Below, one piece after another: positions 10,919-22,683 of a stretch of DNA of 64,000 nucleotides (its first letter is position 1; the number at the start of each line of letters is the position of its first letter). Under the pieces are notes generated by a model. That model was not told where the DNA came from and did not search any database. It saw nothing but the letters and a program-made list of their open reading frames with translations. Source of the DNA: Bostrychus sinensis (lineage: Eukaryota > Chordata > Actinopteri > Gobiiformes > Eleotridae); NCBI GenBank assembly GCA_020698575.1, contig CM036256.1, positions 2,497,908 to 2,561,907 on the forward strand. Reading direction: 5' to 3'. The translations under genes and the position numbers were made by a program.

Positions 10919-11869
10919 ATAAAAAAAAAATAAAAAATTAAAATTGCCAAGAAGATGCAGATGAAGGTTGCTTTAGAGTCGTCAGATGCCCAAAGAGACG
11001 CACCTGTAGTGAAGTAGGAAGTGGGACCTTAATAAAGCAAAAAGTTTTCTCAGCCTCAGTGTAACCCCAACCTGACCCTGACCTGACCCCAACCTGACCC
11101 CGACCTGACCCCACCCTGACCCCACCTGCGCACCCCTCCAGCTCCCGACCCGTACCTTACTTCCACCTGACTCCCATCAAAGTCTCAGAGCCCAGACATC
11201 GCTCCCCTCTCCTTCCCAGCCGTCCCATTCTCTCCGCTGTGGTCTGGAGCATCAATAATTCAGACCGGTCCGGGGTTAATGGCCAGAGACAGACCGGCTA
11301 TTGTGGACCACGTCTGGGACCGCTCCCCACCAGTTTACCAGCACAGCGTCTGTTTGTTTCCTGGATGTGCAGAGCAGAGTGCGGCGGGGCAGTTTTCAGG
11401 GCTCCCGGCTCATTAAAGTTTAACGGTAGAATCCGGAGGGGCCTGTCCTCTCGTCGTCTCTCAGAGCAAATGAAGTGCTCTGTGTGTTTTATAGGAGCCA
11501 GAGGAGACAGACCCAGCTAATACACTTCTTTAATGAAGTGTGGACCGAAGCCGTTTCCTGTCACTTTGACCACTGTCACAATGCGGATGCTGCAAATGGA
11601 CTTTTACAAGCAGCAAATAGGGCTTCAGCCGTCATGAAAGTACCAAAGGATATTATACATTTATCTGGAAAACAACTCTACACAGCAGCGCTTTCCTACA
11701 GAGACGGTGTGGCGTTTATACGAAAATGAATCAGCAGGAAGTTTTAATATTATCTCATGATACTATAGTTTTAATTTAATTTACTGTTAAGTTGTCTATT
11801 ATTTGTCATCGAACTTGTGTTATTTTTTAGAATGTGTGCTGCTGGGGCTTTATCTGGTTAGGTAAAGTA
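10919..11869. other. Intron with candidate conserved block
   Basis: After short CTGACCCC(AAC) repeats (11062-11135), 11140-11520 is repeat-free, GC-balanced sequence with GAGCATCAATAATTCAGACC and CTATTGTGGACC. It could be a conserved intronic enhancer, judged only by base composition and absence of repeats. The rest shows nothing. Confidence 0.25.
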
Positions 11870-12310
11870 AAGATAATTCAATTTTATTTTATTTCTATAG
11901 CTCAAAATCACAACGACAGTCGGCTCAAAGGACTTTGCAGACAATTAGTCACACAATCAACACAAACAACTACACTAAACTAAACCCAGGACATCCCTGT
12001 CCTTAGACCCTGCTTCTCGGTAAGGAAAAAAAAACAAAAACCTATGGAGCCCATATTGATTTTGTTTAATTTAGAGCCAGATTTATTTCTATCTTTGAAC
12101 GGCTCTGGTTTGGACTTAAATTTAAATCAAATCAAAGTTTATTTCTATAGCACTTTACAACAACACAAGGAAGACCAAAGTGCTTTACATAAAAAAAACA
12201 TAATAAAATAAAATTACAAACGTTTAATCAAAACTATAAAATGCATAAAACAATAAGACACAACACACATTAACAGAGTGAACCAAAGACTTGAAGCCTA
12301 AGTGTTAAAA
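11870..12310 (-). mobile_element. Two LINE 3' tails in reverse orientation
   Basis: Bases 11876-12060 begin AATTCAATTTTATTTTATTT and read backwards into the same tail seen forward at 25580-25745 (GGGCTCTACAAATAAAACTG). Bases 12124-12300 are a second tail starting AATCAAATCAAAGTTTATTT followed by TATAGCACTTTACAACAACAC. Both resemble L2-type fish LINE ends. Confidence 0.65.
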
Positions 12311-12393
12311 GCAGTCTAAAAAAGTGAAATTTAAACTTTAAGCAAGAGCTTTGTCCAGGTTTAGTTCTTAACTAATCCTGGTTTAGTCTTAAT

Positions 12394-13610
12394 TAGGGCT
12401 GCAACTAACGGTTATTTTGATAATCGATTAATCTGTCGACTACTTTTTAGATTAGTCGATTAATAATCAGATAAAGTGCGAGTAAAATGGTTAAAAACTT
12501 GGTGTTTTATATTTTTTGTTAAAAATTGGTGATAATGCTACCAAAAATCATTTAATTAAAAAAAAAAATTAAATCAGACAAAGCTACAAGCTTCATGATG
12601 TTTATATCGAGCACATATACATCAAATATCATCTGTAATTAAGGGTGCTCCGATCAGGGTTTTTGAGGCCGATCACCGATCACCGATCAGCCTCTGCTGT
12701 GATCGGCCGATACCGGTCATGGCCGATACCGATCACGTGGTCTTCAATGTAGTAATGTAATGTATGCAGGCTATTATTAGTTTCATTTGAAAAATACTGT
12801 AGCCTTTGTAAATATAAAAGAACAACAAAATTCTACTTATTTTTGTTTTAGAAGAGGTTTTGTTGCATTATCGGTCTTTAATGTGTGCCCAGTGTCTGTG
12901 GCTTTGTTTGAATGCTCCGCTGATGTAAAAATCAGCTGTTCTTCTTAATTGGTTCCTTTAATGCGAGTCCGCGGGTGCAGCGCCTGTGTCCAGTTTTCTC
13001 CGCGCAACAAGACACAGGCAGACTCTGAACTTTCTTAATCCTTTTAACGTAACTGTTAGCGGGTTAGCTGTAGCTCTATTTACGTTGGTGTTTGCAAATA
13101 CACGCACTGCTGCGCCTCGGTTCTGTCCCGTGCGCTCCTAAAGCAGGCAGGGACACAGCGGGGACACAAAGCAGCGCCTCCAGGGCAGGTTTGTGTTCGT
13201 TATAACCAGGGCTTAACTTAAAAACACTGCTAAAATAACGCTACTGCTGTTTAATCAAACAGAGTTGCAGGACAGGAAATGTGAGAGCCTCGCGTGTTTA
13301 TTGTAATCTGATTGGCCCATTTTACCGATCACCGATCACTCTATTTTTAGCCATGATCGGCCGATCATGATCGGCGGCCGATCGATCGGAGCACCCTTAT
13401 CTGTAATACATATATGATATTTTTAATCAAAAGCACAAAATGTACATTGTTTTTAACGTTTACTGCTCTAGGAAATAAAACCTTCTCTCACAGAACATGG
13501 CAGTGTCAGAGTCTGTTAAATATCCCAGTTGGCGATTATTCGATTACTAAATTATTATTATTTCTATAATCAATTATAATCGATTAATCCGATTAGTTGT
13601 TGCAGCCCTA
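12394..13610. mobile_element. Family G MITE, copy 1, carrying a nested hAT
   Basis: The ends are TAGGGCTGCAACTAACGG and TTAGTTGTTGCAGCCCTA, with sub-terminal TAATCGATTA motifs on both sides. Flanking octamers GTCTTAAT (12386-12393) and GACCTAAT (13611-13618) agree at 6 of 8, as expected for an old hAT duplication. It is split by the element at 12640-13399. Partial relatives lie at 18484, 51030 and 51930. Confidence 0.8.
12640..13399. mobile_element. hAT-type element with perfect 8-bp duplication
   Basis: Inverted ends TAAGGGTGCTCCGATC and the complement of GATCGGAGCACCCTTA bracket 760 bp. The direct repeat TCTGTAAT is exact at 12632-12639 and 13400-13407. Sub-terminal GCCGATCACCGATC-type repeats occur at both ends. 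No transposase frame is present. It inserted into the family G element, so it is the younger of the two. Confidence 0.9.
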
Positions 13611-14760
13611 GACCTAATACTAACAAAATAATGCAATGGATTCATGCACCGTCTTCCTAGACACGCACAGTCTCTACAGTTAGCTCCATTATTCCTTCAC
13701 TCCTCAGTCACACTCTGTAGCAGTGAGCGACTTCCACAGCTGCCCTGGGGCAGACCGACAGTAACATGGCTGCCATTCTGCGCCTATGGCCTCTCCAACC
13801 ACCAACACACAAACACACAGGCAAGGTAGGTGAAATGTCTTGCCCAAGGACACAACAACAATATGCAATGCTGAGCTACTGCTGCCCCGGTCTTGGATTT
13901 AGTCCTGGTTTTGTCCTTTGCCATTTTTCTTGATGAATCCGTGTTTGGTTCCTCAGTTTCGACCTGGGTTTGTTGACATTTTAATCTCCTTTCAGTCCAA
14001 TAATGCTGATGATACGTCGAGGCCAAAATAATGTCTGAGGCGTGAAAAGTTTGAGAAGCACTGGAGCAGATACTTCTCGCTTTCACCAACCACATTCCAA
14101 CAAACGCATCATCTTTTATTCTCAAGGCGAACCCTACAGCTTCATGTAACAAACTATTCCTGTCTTTCTCTTTGGACACCGCTAGCTCTGAGGTCGAAGG
14201 ATAAAAACCCGTTGCCGCAGTTCACTCAGACTGAAGTCATCAGCTGGAGCTGGCTGGTTCAGGCCCAAGTCCAGGACACACAGTTTGTCTTGGCTCCTCG
14301 GATCTAACCCCGAGCCAAATCCACAGGTGGAAGAAAGAGAGGCGGGAGTGGATTACTGCTGAGGGTTTAGAGGTTTACTGCAGCGTTATTGAGAACAGAC
14401 ACTAAGCCACTTTTCTGGGCTTTTTTTCATTGTGTGAACTAACAAAACGAACTAGAAACATGTCATCTATTAATACGTATTTCCCAGTTGTCAGTATAGT
14501 AAGTATTTAAGTAGTACTTCACAGTATTTTGCATTTGCATTTTGCCCACCTCTCTGCTAAAAGTTATTTTATTTTTATTTCCAGTGACAAGAGTTTGATG
14601 CCACTGATGCCAAGTGACATTTATACAGGATTATTTCATGATGTGAACCCCAGATGTTAATGAAAATCTACAAAAACTGGAAAATGTTTTCTAGACATAA
14701 CCATAGTCTTTGTGGTGTACTTGCTATTTAGTGGCCATTCTACTTGCTTTGTGTTGGACC
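13611..14760. other. Intron with dispersed SINE/LINE-like fragment
   Basis: Bases 13645-13875 contain the common fish repeat segment around TGTCTTGCCCAAGGACACAA, also present in altered form at 26800-26930 and 48190-48330. Bases 13888-13918 hold two degenerate 11-bp units (TTGGATTTAGTCCTGG). The rest (13920-14760) shows nothing I can assign. Confidence 0.5.
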
Positions 14761-15160
14761 TTAAAGGCTATATTCTGCTTTTATTTTTATATTTTTAACC
14801 CAGTCTCAGTCTCCTCTAGAACAGGAGCTTTTTTTTTTTTAAAAAGAAACATAGAAAAAAAAAAGCTTTTTATTTCCTGAAATCTGATCTATTTTCCTCC
14901 CAAAGTAAAAATGTCTGTGAATCAGTGGAGCTGTTTTTTTTTTTTTTTTGTGATAAATGTTGTTGTTGTTAATTGGTCAGTGCTTCCTGGAGTGGGCGGG
15001 GCTTCATAATGGTACTGAGCGTTCTGAGGCCTTAGAAACTCAGCGCCAGAGAATACAGGATTACTCAAACAAAACACAACTCCAGGTCTTTTTATGATGA
15101 GAACAACATTAGAACATAGGAGACGGAGAGGAAAAGAACATTTGGTCCTATAACTATTAA
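14761..15160 (+). mobile_element. Family D TTAA-flanked element, copy 1
   Basis: It starts TTAAAGGCTATATTCTGC and ends near TATTAAAAATGAATG. The body contains TGGTCAGTGCTTCCTGGAGT, then GGGCGGGGCTT, and CAGGATTACTCAAACA, which recur at 17290-17400 and, reversed, at 50860-50990. A long T run (14935-14949) has grown in this copy. The family shares its CAGGATTACTC segment with family C and is probably a relative. Confidence 0.65.
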
Positions 15161-16321
15161 AAATGAATGTTTCCCTTATTTTTTGGGAAAGCTGATGACA
15201 ATATTCTATATCAACAAACTAAAAAACTATGTCAACTTATTAGAAAAACTCACAGCTTCTTGATCTTGATAATTCATAAATTGGAGCTTTTGCCAATTCC
15301 TCCATAGAAAATGAATTGTGGTCTGCCATTCTTTAGAACACAGCTGAACATTTCACATTAAAGGCTCTTTACGTTATTATTATTAGATACTTCACTTAAC
15401 TGTCAATGGATAAATGAGATCACAAGTCTTTATTTATTTTGCTATAATAATGCTAACTGGAAGTGAAGTTTACAGTGACAGAGATGCGGCTCATGTCTGG
15501 TGTGAGCTCATGAGTCAGACCAGCTTTAACGGTGCGTTTACTGTCCACTCTAGCAGGTCGTAGAGCGCGGTGTCCGGTCACACAGCCTGTTACCTGATGC
15601 GGCGCTGAGCAGGAGTGGGCCTCCCTGTGGAGCTCTGCCGTGAGGCCCAGTAACAGCACCGGGAGGAGGGATGAAGGTGGAGATAATGGTAACATCTGTC
15701 TCATCCTGAACACCGAGGAGGAGCTGTCAGAGCAGAGCTGCAGGCTTCTAAATGACTGCGACGGTAATGGTCTCTGCTCACGGGAAAGACTGTCTCCATA
15801 AACCAGGCCATGTCCACAATAACGGGTTTATTTTAGAACAAGTTGTTAGTTGCAGACAGAATCTCTGCCAACATTAGTGTTTTATAATAACACTGCTGTA
15901 GTGACCTGACAAGAACACTGCATTATGTTCCTTATGTTTACATTCACGCCTTTCTTTGACACAGACAGTCGCGAAAAATGAAGTTTTAAGGAGGGCAGAA
16001 AAGGAAATGACATGGAATGCGCTCTACCAGGTGAGCCACCGAGGCAGCCTGAAATCAAAACCATATCTTTTCCTTCTGGCGTCGAATCATCATCTGTCAT
16101 ACACTTTTTTTTACCAAGAATTTTCCATGAATTGACTAAACTTTTGACTAAATTCCCAAGACCCAAAGAATGCCTTAAACTTTAATAAAGAGTACGAAAA
16201 TGTCCAACGTGGTACTATAGAAACATACTTTTGCTGCAATTTAATTTGTTAAAATGGAAATTAGTCACCCAAAAAAACAAACAAAAAAAAAACTGTTGGG
16301 GCTTCTCCCAGAAAATTTCAC
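15161..16321. other. Intron with unassigned G/C-rich block
   Basis: Bases 15460-15720 are repeat-free and support an 86-codon minus frame beginning MFRMRQMLPLSPPSSLLPVL, a hydrophobic start. It has no family match, no flanking splice sites I trust and no second exon, so I treat it as chance or a conserved non-coding block. Bases 16015-16060 resemble a SINE edge (CTACCAGGTGAGCCACCGAG). Confidence 0.25.
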
Positions 16322-16324
16322 TAA

Positions 16325-16863
16325 CGCCTGGTTCACACGGCGAGATCTTAAAATTGTCGGAAGATTTTCAAAAGAGACCCCACACATGGCGATAAAAAAC
16401 CAAAGCTATCCCAGGTTTGGTCCTACAGTGTGTGGCAAAGACAACACACCACACACCAACAGATTTCACTCAGGAACATTCCCAGGTCAGACAGGAAATC
16501 TCGCAAAACCTCACGAGATTAAACGGGACTTCGGCGTACACCTGACTTCCTGGTTCGCCATGACAGAAGTTTGGATTTTGGATTCCCCTCCGTGCTTCCG
16601 TCTCCTCGCTTTCTGATTGGCTCCATGTCACATTCAACAGGGCGCGTGCTCGTTTGTCCTCGGGACGCTCCACACGCTGCGATATCGGGCCAAGACAATC
16701 CAACAGGTGGAATATCGGCCCCGACGTCCTTCAGAGCCACACACCACACACAGCAGGAATAGCTGAGAAGATTATGTTTACAATAATCAGGACGACCTTA
16801 AGATTGTCGGAAGGAGAATCGGGTCAAAAATCAGCAGAATTATCTTGCCGTGTGAACCAGGCT
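16325..16863. mobile_element. Harbinger-like MITE (GCCTGGTTCACAC ends)
   Basis: Inverted ends CGCCTGGTTCACACGGCGAG and the complement of TGCCGTGTGAACCAGGCT enclose 539 bp, flanked by TAA at 16322-16324 and 16864-16866. A 3-bp TAA duplication fits PIF/Harbinger elements. Sub-terminal AAATTGTCGGAAG/AGATTGTCGGAAG occurs in direct orientation near both ends. The short frames inside are not recognisable. Confidence 0.75.
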
Positions 16864-17109
16864 TAATATCACTGACTTATAGCCCACACCAGTGATTAAA
16901 AAAGAATTGTTTGGTAAGTTGGTTCAGAATAAATTATTTTTTTAGCTGCCGCAGGTTAGCTAGCACTGGAGGAGTGTTACTCGCGCCGTTAAAATTTACA
17001 AAACTTTACACCTCAATATGTAAATTGCCAAACTTTTCCAGAACCTGGAAATTCCATTTTAAAATTACATGATTTTTACAGGTTTTCCATGGCTGTACAA
17101 ACCCTGTAC

Positions 17110-17485
17110 CAGCAGAGGGCAGCAGAGGGTGTAGCTCTGACAGTCTGTTGAACAGAAACATAGAAGAGCTTTTCACTTCCTTATTTTTTTTCGTCTGATC
17201 CATTTTCCAGTAAAAATGTCTGTGAGGAATCAGTGGAAACAGAGCTGTGCACCGTTTTTTGGATAAATGACAGAGCAGACTGGATGTAGAGGGCTGCTTG
17301 TTGATTGGTCAGTGCTTCCTGGAGTGGGCGGGGCTTTGTAATGGAACTGAGCATTCTGAGGCCTCAGAAACTCAGCGCCATTACTCAAACAGAACACAAC
17401 TCCAGGTCTGTTTCTGATGAGGAACAACATTAGAACATGGAAGACTGAGAGGAGACTGTAGTTTTGCAGAATATAGATGCTTTAA
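17110..17485 (+). mobile_element. Family D element, copy 2
   Basis: It has the same body as 14761-15160, with a clear right end GCAGAATATAGATGCTTTAA at 17466-17485. The left boundary is approximate. Confidence 0.6.
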
Positions 17486-18483
17486 AAATGAATTTAATTG
17501 TCACTGAATAAAAACACAGGATAAAATACTCGCTAAATGTTGTATTATCAAAGATGCACAGGAATCATGGGCAAAGTTCAGGCAAACAAACAACAAGACC
17601 CACAAATGCATTCAAAGACCAGACCTTTACAAATGTGTATTATAAAAACATCTTGTCTTTAAAATCCCTGTCATATTTGTGATGTATCCTGATCCTGAGT
17701 GAGCGCGGCTCTCCTCCACCTGTCTCCTCCTGCTCCTCACAGCTGACACCTGTCTCTGTCATGTTTCTCATTGTTCTGGCTTTGATAACGCGCCGCTCTC
17801 TCTCTCTGCTCGTCTGTATCTCGCTCATCTCCGGTCTCATTTATTCCCATCACGATAAAAGAGCACTGCGACATCTGATTTGGTGCCTGATTCGAGCAGC
17901 GTTTCCAATCGTTACCGCGGCTCAACAAGTGGGTAAGAGCGGCTCTGAGGGGCTGCCATCTGTCTGGCCTCATCGCGTGTGTGTTTGAGACTAATTACAT
18001 TCTAGAAACAGGTGATGGAGATGATTATGAGGGGCTTACGCGCCCGAGGGAGAGAGCCACGAGAGAAAACAGACACCCAGCGGGACACGGGAGCCATCTT
18101 TGTATCATGTTCAGCGCTAATTCTACTGATGATGACCTACTTTTTACAATAGAAACGACGACATCTTCTCCAAATGTTTATTAATCTGACCATAGAACAG
18201 TTTTGTCTCAGTCCATTTAAAGAAGACAGCAGTGTTTCTGGATTATGTTCTCCTATAGATCTTTCTTTGCTTTTGTGCAAACTGTGACTTCTGGAAAGTG
18301 TTCCTGATCCATGCAGTTATTTGTTTTTAATGCAGTGCCACTTAAGATCTCTCCATATCAATATGACTTCCTAAACAGATTGGTGGAGGTGGACAGAGGA
18401 AAAGAATGGGAACGTGGACATGAATGTGACCTTTATGAGACTGATAAATACTGCTGCTGCATGTGCTAACCTACAGTTTAACC
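17486..18483. other. Intron with candidate conserved non-coding block
   Basis: Bases 17690-18130 are free of repeats, near 50% GC, and contain CTCATTTATTCCCATCACGA, ACTAATTACATTC and TTCAGCGCTAATTCTAC. A/T-rich homeodomain-like cores set in GC-balanced DNA are common in vertebrate intronic enhancers. Open frames on both strands here do not join any splice sites. This is a guess without alignment. Confidence 0.3.
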
Positions 18484-18865
18484 AGGGCTGCAGCTAATGA
18501 TTATAATGATAAACTGATTATCTGTCAATTATAATTATTTTTCCAATTAATCAATAATCAGAAAGTGAAGTGACCTGCTGGCCGAGCTGGATTTTTTTTA
18601 CTAATTTTGAACAAAACAAAGCTACAAGTGAGTTACTTGAGGATCTTATTTCATTAGAAAAACAAATTAAAATGTTGCTCTGTCTTAGTAATAAAACCTC
18701 TTCTCTCAGGACTGTGTACATGTTTTAAAGACTAGGAAGTATCCCAGATAACAATTAAACGATTACTAAATTAGCTGACAACAACCAACCACATTCATTC
18801 ACGATTAGGAATGCACATTCGTTAATCCGAACAGTTAATTTTCTATAATCAATTAATTGGTAGTC
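18484..18865. mobile_element. Family G MITE, copy 2 (degenerate)
   Basis: It starts AGGGCTGCAGCTAATGATTA and ends in TATAATCAATTAATTGGTAG, directly abutting the family A copy at 18866. It looks interrupted by that insertion; ATGATTATTGATAAACC at 19610 is probably its remaining right piece. Confidence 0.6.
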
Positions 18866-19606
18866 TTAAAGTTACACTGTGTAACTTTTCTCCTAAATAT
18901 GTGGGGCATACTGACTTGTTTTTGTGATTTTTTGAGCGATTATAAGGCCTGAGGTGGATCTGTTGCTCCGAGCGGGGCTTCTGTACTGAGAAACCGCCCT
19001 CGCAACTTGGCCGGGAGCGCTCCGCTGTTGAGGAAGAGTCACGTGACAGGGAACGACTTGAGGCGCAGTATAACCAGGAAGCTACTTTTAGCGTTGTTAT
19101 TTTCGCCAGTTCGTCAGGGCCGAAGGACACAAGAAGATGAAGACAATGTCGGACGAGGCAAGAAAAAGAAAATGTGAAAGGGACCGCACCAGATCGCAGA
19201 CAAGAGTCAACATCGGACAGACTTTTGCTCGCTGGCGTCAGATGAGAGACAGAGAAGGCTGCAAATCAGATCACGTTTTTGCTTCTTTATTGTTGGGCAG
19301 GTAAATTAGCCTCTTTATTTTTTCTTTAGAACGTGCTTTTTCATACAGTTATTAGTTGTTTTTACTGCGACCATTGTGCGATATTTGTTGATAAGCTAAC
19401 GCTTGCGCTAACTCTATAGAAGATCCAGTCCAAACTTCCAAAGGTAGCAGCAGGTCAACTAAAGTTGAAACAATGATGGAAATAGACGCACGCTCGCACA
19501 GTTTCAGAAGGAGGAGGGGCCCTAGTGTTTACGTTTTGCGACGGTGCAGTGGCACCTGTGGCCTCTAGAGGCGCAAGACTGGGAATCTTACACAGTGTAA
19601 CTTTAA
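18866..19606 (+). mobile_element. Family A TTAA-flanked element, copy 2
   Basis: TTAA at 18866 and 19603 flank the element. The left end is a perfect palindrome, AAAGTTACAC-T-GTGTAACTTT. The body matches the other three copies over the full length with few substitutions. Its coding strand is plus, against pard3. It sits in family G copy 2. Confidence 0.85.
19137..19304 (+). CDS. 55-codon frame of family A, copy 2
   Basis: This is the same peptide as at 10480-10647: basic N-terminus (ARKRKCERDRTRS), then TRVNIGQTFARWRQMRD, then KSDHVFASLLLGR. The splice donor GGGCAG/GTAAAT falls at 19300/19301, two bases before the stop completes. Upstream is a short GC-rich leader with a CACGTGAC box at 19039-19046, which could be part of a promoter. 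No further transposase exon is present within the element. Confidence 0.5.
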   Translation: MKTMSDEARKRKCERDRTRSQTRVNIGQTFARWRQMRDREGCKSDHVFASLLLGR

Positions 19607-20936
19607 CAAATGATTATTGATAAACCATTAACTGCCGGCTTTACATCACCGATCATTACATTTTATAAAAAACAGCTCTTTATTAAACTCAAAGTCATGA
19701 ACCATATTCAAAAAAAAGTTTTTTTTTTTAAACTAAAGGCAGTTAAAAGGTTAAAGGCTGTATATTTTAGGAAACAGTTGCTTAATTTTCTGTTTCATTT
19801 GCCCTAACTCTCCAGTGTTTCTGTACCTTTTCTCTTCTGTACAGAACAACCATTAATTGTTCTTTCTTTCAATCGGTTATGGCCATAATGCAGATTTATC
19901 TTTTAACCACGAACACCACTGATGGGACATCCAGAGTCACCGCTTCACCTGAAAGTCTTTGGACGGTGGGAAAAAGCCGGCGTACCCCGAGACAACCCAC
20001 AGTAAAATCAGAGAGGCAAGAGCGCTAACCACTCTGCCACCGTGCCTCTACATCAGTGGTAATAATAACCAATATTTTTAAAATGAATAGCAGTGGTGGT
20101 CAATTTTTGTTCCTATTCTATTTGTTTTCAAATTGTGTTGGGTGGATTTTTTTTTTTATTTGCACAAAACATCAAACTCAGAGCAGACAGAGCTCTGCTG
20201 CTCTAAAAGTCCAACAGAACGTCCTGAACCCAGGTGACTGTAGCTTGTAGCCTTTAGCTGCTGTTGAGTAAAGGCTTGTCCTGTATAAATAAACCTGTTC
20301 TCTGTCTACTCACTGACAGCACGCATGCAGCTGCCATTAGCCAAAACCAAACTATTGACATGGATTAAATTATTATTATTTTCCATAAAACTGCTCCTGT
20401 ATATTCCGTTTTCCAGTGAGTGTGTGCAGAAACCCTCCTTCGCCTGTCAGCCTCCTCTCTGCAGCTGCCAGGTATCAGATCCGTGTCAAAATCAAAGCTG
20501 AGATCAGACGGGACGAGGGCTGATAGGAGAGAACCCGGCGGGGAATAGCAGACGGGAGCAGAGATGGAGCGAGCTCAGGGAACAGAGCATAGATCAATAG
20601 AGACCGAGGCTGAGATGAGGAAAAATGACACAGACTTCAATAGAACATTACAGAGGTGTCAGAGGCTGTGTGCACGGCTGCCGCAGCGCTGCCATTACAC
20701 ACGAGGTTTATCAGGGCATCTGACGTAATTCTGTCATATTCAGACTGCTGTATGCCATGCTAAATACTGAAGGAGCTAACTGCTATAAACCTTCTTCAAC
20801 ACTTTCAGCTTTTCCTTTCCGGGGTCAGAACAACAGATCATCTTCCTCCTGTAGCAGGTTTACAACACATTCCCCTCCTGCATTTATCCAGGCTTGGGAC
20901 AGGCACAGAGGCGTGCATTGGCTTGTCACCCTTCAG
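19607..20936. other. Intron with SINE-like fragment and candidate conserved block
   Basis: Bases 19919-20048 resemble a dispersed fish repeat ending GCTAACCACTCTGCCACCGT. Bases 20440-20760 are repeat-free, with CATAGATCAATAGAGACC and CGCTGCCATTACACACGAGG, and could be a conserved non-coding block. No exon is supported. Confidence 0.3.
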
Positions 20937-21117
20937 TAGGTCTGGGCACCGTTCAGATGTTTTCAATACCAGTTCTAAAACTACACCTGGTTTTTGATCC
21001 CGGTGCCTGAGCGATACTTTTTCTGATTCCTATGGTGAGCTAATTCATCTGCTACAATCAGAAATGCAATAATAATAAAAAAAAGACGACCTATTTTTGG
21101 AGCAAAATTCTTAAAAC
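20937..21117. mobile_element. MITE left-end fragment
   Basis: It begins TAGGTCTGGGCACCGTTCAG and continues with CAATACCAG and GATCCCGGTGCC. A similar piece is at 26558-26640. The partner end is not found. Confidence 0.4.
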
Positions 21118-21120
21118 TTA

Positions 21121-21633
21121 GCCTGACAAGTCAGACTCTAACAGTAAATGTAGAGTCTGGGGACGGTCCATAGACAGAGCTCAAGCCTAGAGGTGGAATC
21201 AACAGATGTCATTCAAACTGCTTCTGCACGTAACAGACCAGCGCTCTGACCAATCAGAGCAACGGACAGGTGAGCTTTGTTTTAGCGACCAGCGGAGTCA
21301 GCTGCTATATTAGACTTCCATCCTTCTTTAAGACGAATGATCTGAGAGCTTCTTTCTGCTCCACTTTCAAAGAAAAACCCAAATCTAACTTTTCCAAAAC
21401 TGATGTCAAGGCCGATTCAAACGAGCGCTGTTCGTTAGCCACAGCCATCGTAGTCGTCATTGTGCTAAGCCCCGCCTACTCCACCGCTACACACCCACTA
21501 CACAGATAGAGCTCTGTGATTGGTCTGACAAAGCTCTGGACGGAGCCAAGATTGGCCCCTATGGTGTGTTACTAGACCAACCCGCTAGGCAAAACATATT
21601 TTCTGCCACTAGGGTGCATCTAGATTTCTAGGC
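21121..21633. mobile_element. Harbinger-like MITE with TTA duplication
   Basis: GCCTGACAAGTCAGA at the left and CTAGATTTCTAGGC at the right form an imperfect inverted pair, flanked by TTA at 21118-21120 and 21634-21636. Internal segments ACCAATCAGAGC and GTGATTGGTCTGAC are also inverted relatives of each other. Confidence 0.55.
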
Positions 21634-21636
21634 TTA

Positions 21637-22683
21637 CTTAAAACCAGTAGTGTGTATGATTTATTCTGTGTTATTTATTTGATTCATGCAAAAAAACACA
21701 GTAAGGATTGAAACTTGGTATTGCTGCCACCTCTCGATGTGGAGGAGCAGCAGCTCTACTCCGAGCTCTTACTCTGTATCTCTAAGGGAGCGCCCAGCGG
21801 AGGAAACTCAGTTCAGCCGCTTGTATCCAGGAGCTCGTCCTTTCTGACCACAGGAGAGAGTAAGTGTCAATGTCCTGCCTTAAACACACTTCTCATCCAG
21901 AAACAGCACTGTCAAAAATGTTTCTTCAAGGAATATTTTAGATTATTTATCATTGTCGAAAATAGGGCAAGTTTGTTGTATTTGCAGCTTAACTAGGCTC
22001 CTCAGGTGTTTTTAGTTATCGTGTGTGAACAGAACTGTCCATTCTCATCATGAACAAACAGAACAGAGACATCTTCAGCTCTGCTCCTGTCTGCTCCTCC
22101 GAGCCGCTCTCTCTAAACCGTACATCTCTGCTCTCACCTCTGTCTTCGCCACCTTTTCTTTCATTCTTCCTCAAACTCTTTTATCACACAACACTCCTGA
22201 CACTTTCTTTTTCCTCCGCTCATTACTAATTCAGCATTAATTAACCTAATAAATCCTTGCAGGTTTTTTGTGGATTTTTTGTTATTCTTAGACCGCCTGA
22301 TTAACTTGTGCAGCAGCCAGCGAGAGTTAATTCAGTCTGAGGTTGGAGCTGGAGGAGGAAGCTCTGGTCTCGTGATGAATAGTGCATGAATGAAGAGTAG
22401 AAAGTGTTGAATAATAGACAGGAACACAGAGAGTCACAAAGAGGAGGAGGCCACAGCGGAGCAGGACGTCCAGGAGTCACCACGGCGCACGTTAACACAA
22501 ACACACACAGGTCTGACTCAGCTCCACAGCTCCCCCTACTGACAGAGAGTTAAACCTGGCACAGAGAGCTGAGGGAAAGCAGCTTTGAGAGAAAACAACA
22601 GGGGCCAAACATGGACAAGGATGAACTGTAGAGAGGCCCAGCTTTGACCATTTCAATCACATACTTTCACAAAACAAAGTAGC
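21637..22683. other. Intron, nothing firm
   Basis: The sequence is mixed, with no repeat I can name. Bases 22280-22560 are GC-balanced. Short open frames here carry no domain and no splice context. Confidence 0.4.

Noticed and set aside
10654..10941. 93-95 codon frame MSFGPDELAKITTLKV shared by family A copies
   Set aside because: It is antisense to the leader of the 55-codon frame, varies at its C-terminus and has a frameshift in copy 4; sharing only reflects that the DNA is a repeat.
15453..15713. Possible secreted small protein with hydrophobic start
   Set aside because: Single 86-codon frame, no signal cleavage context I trust, no second exon, and no recognisable family.
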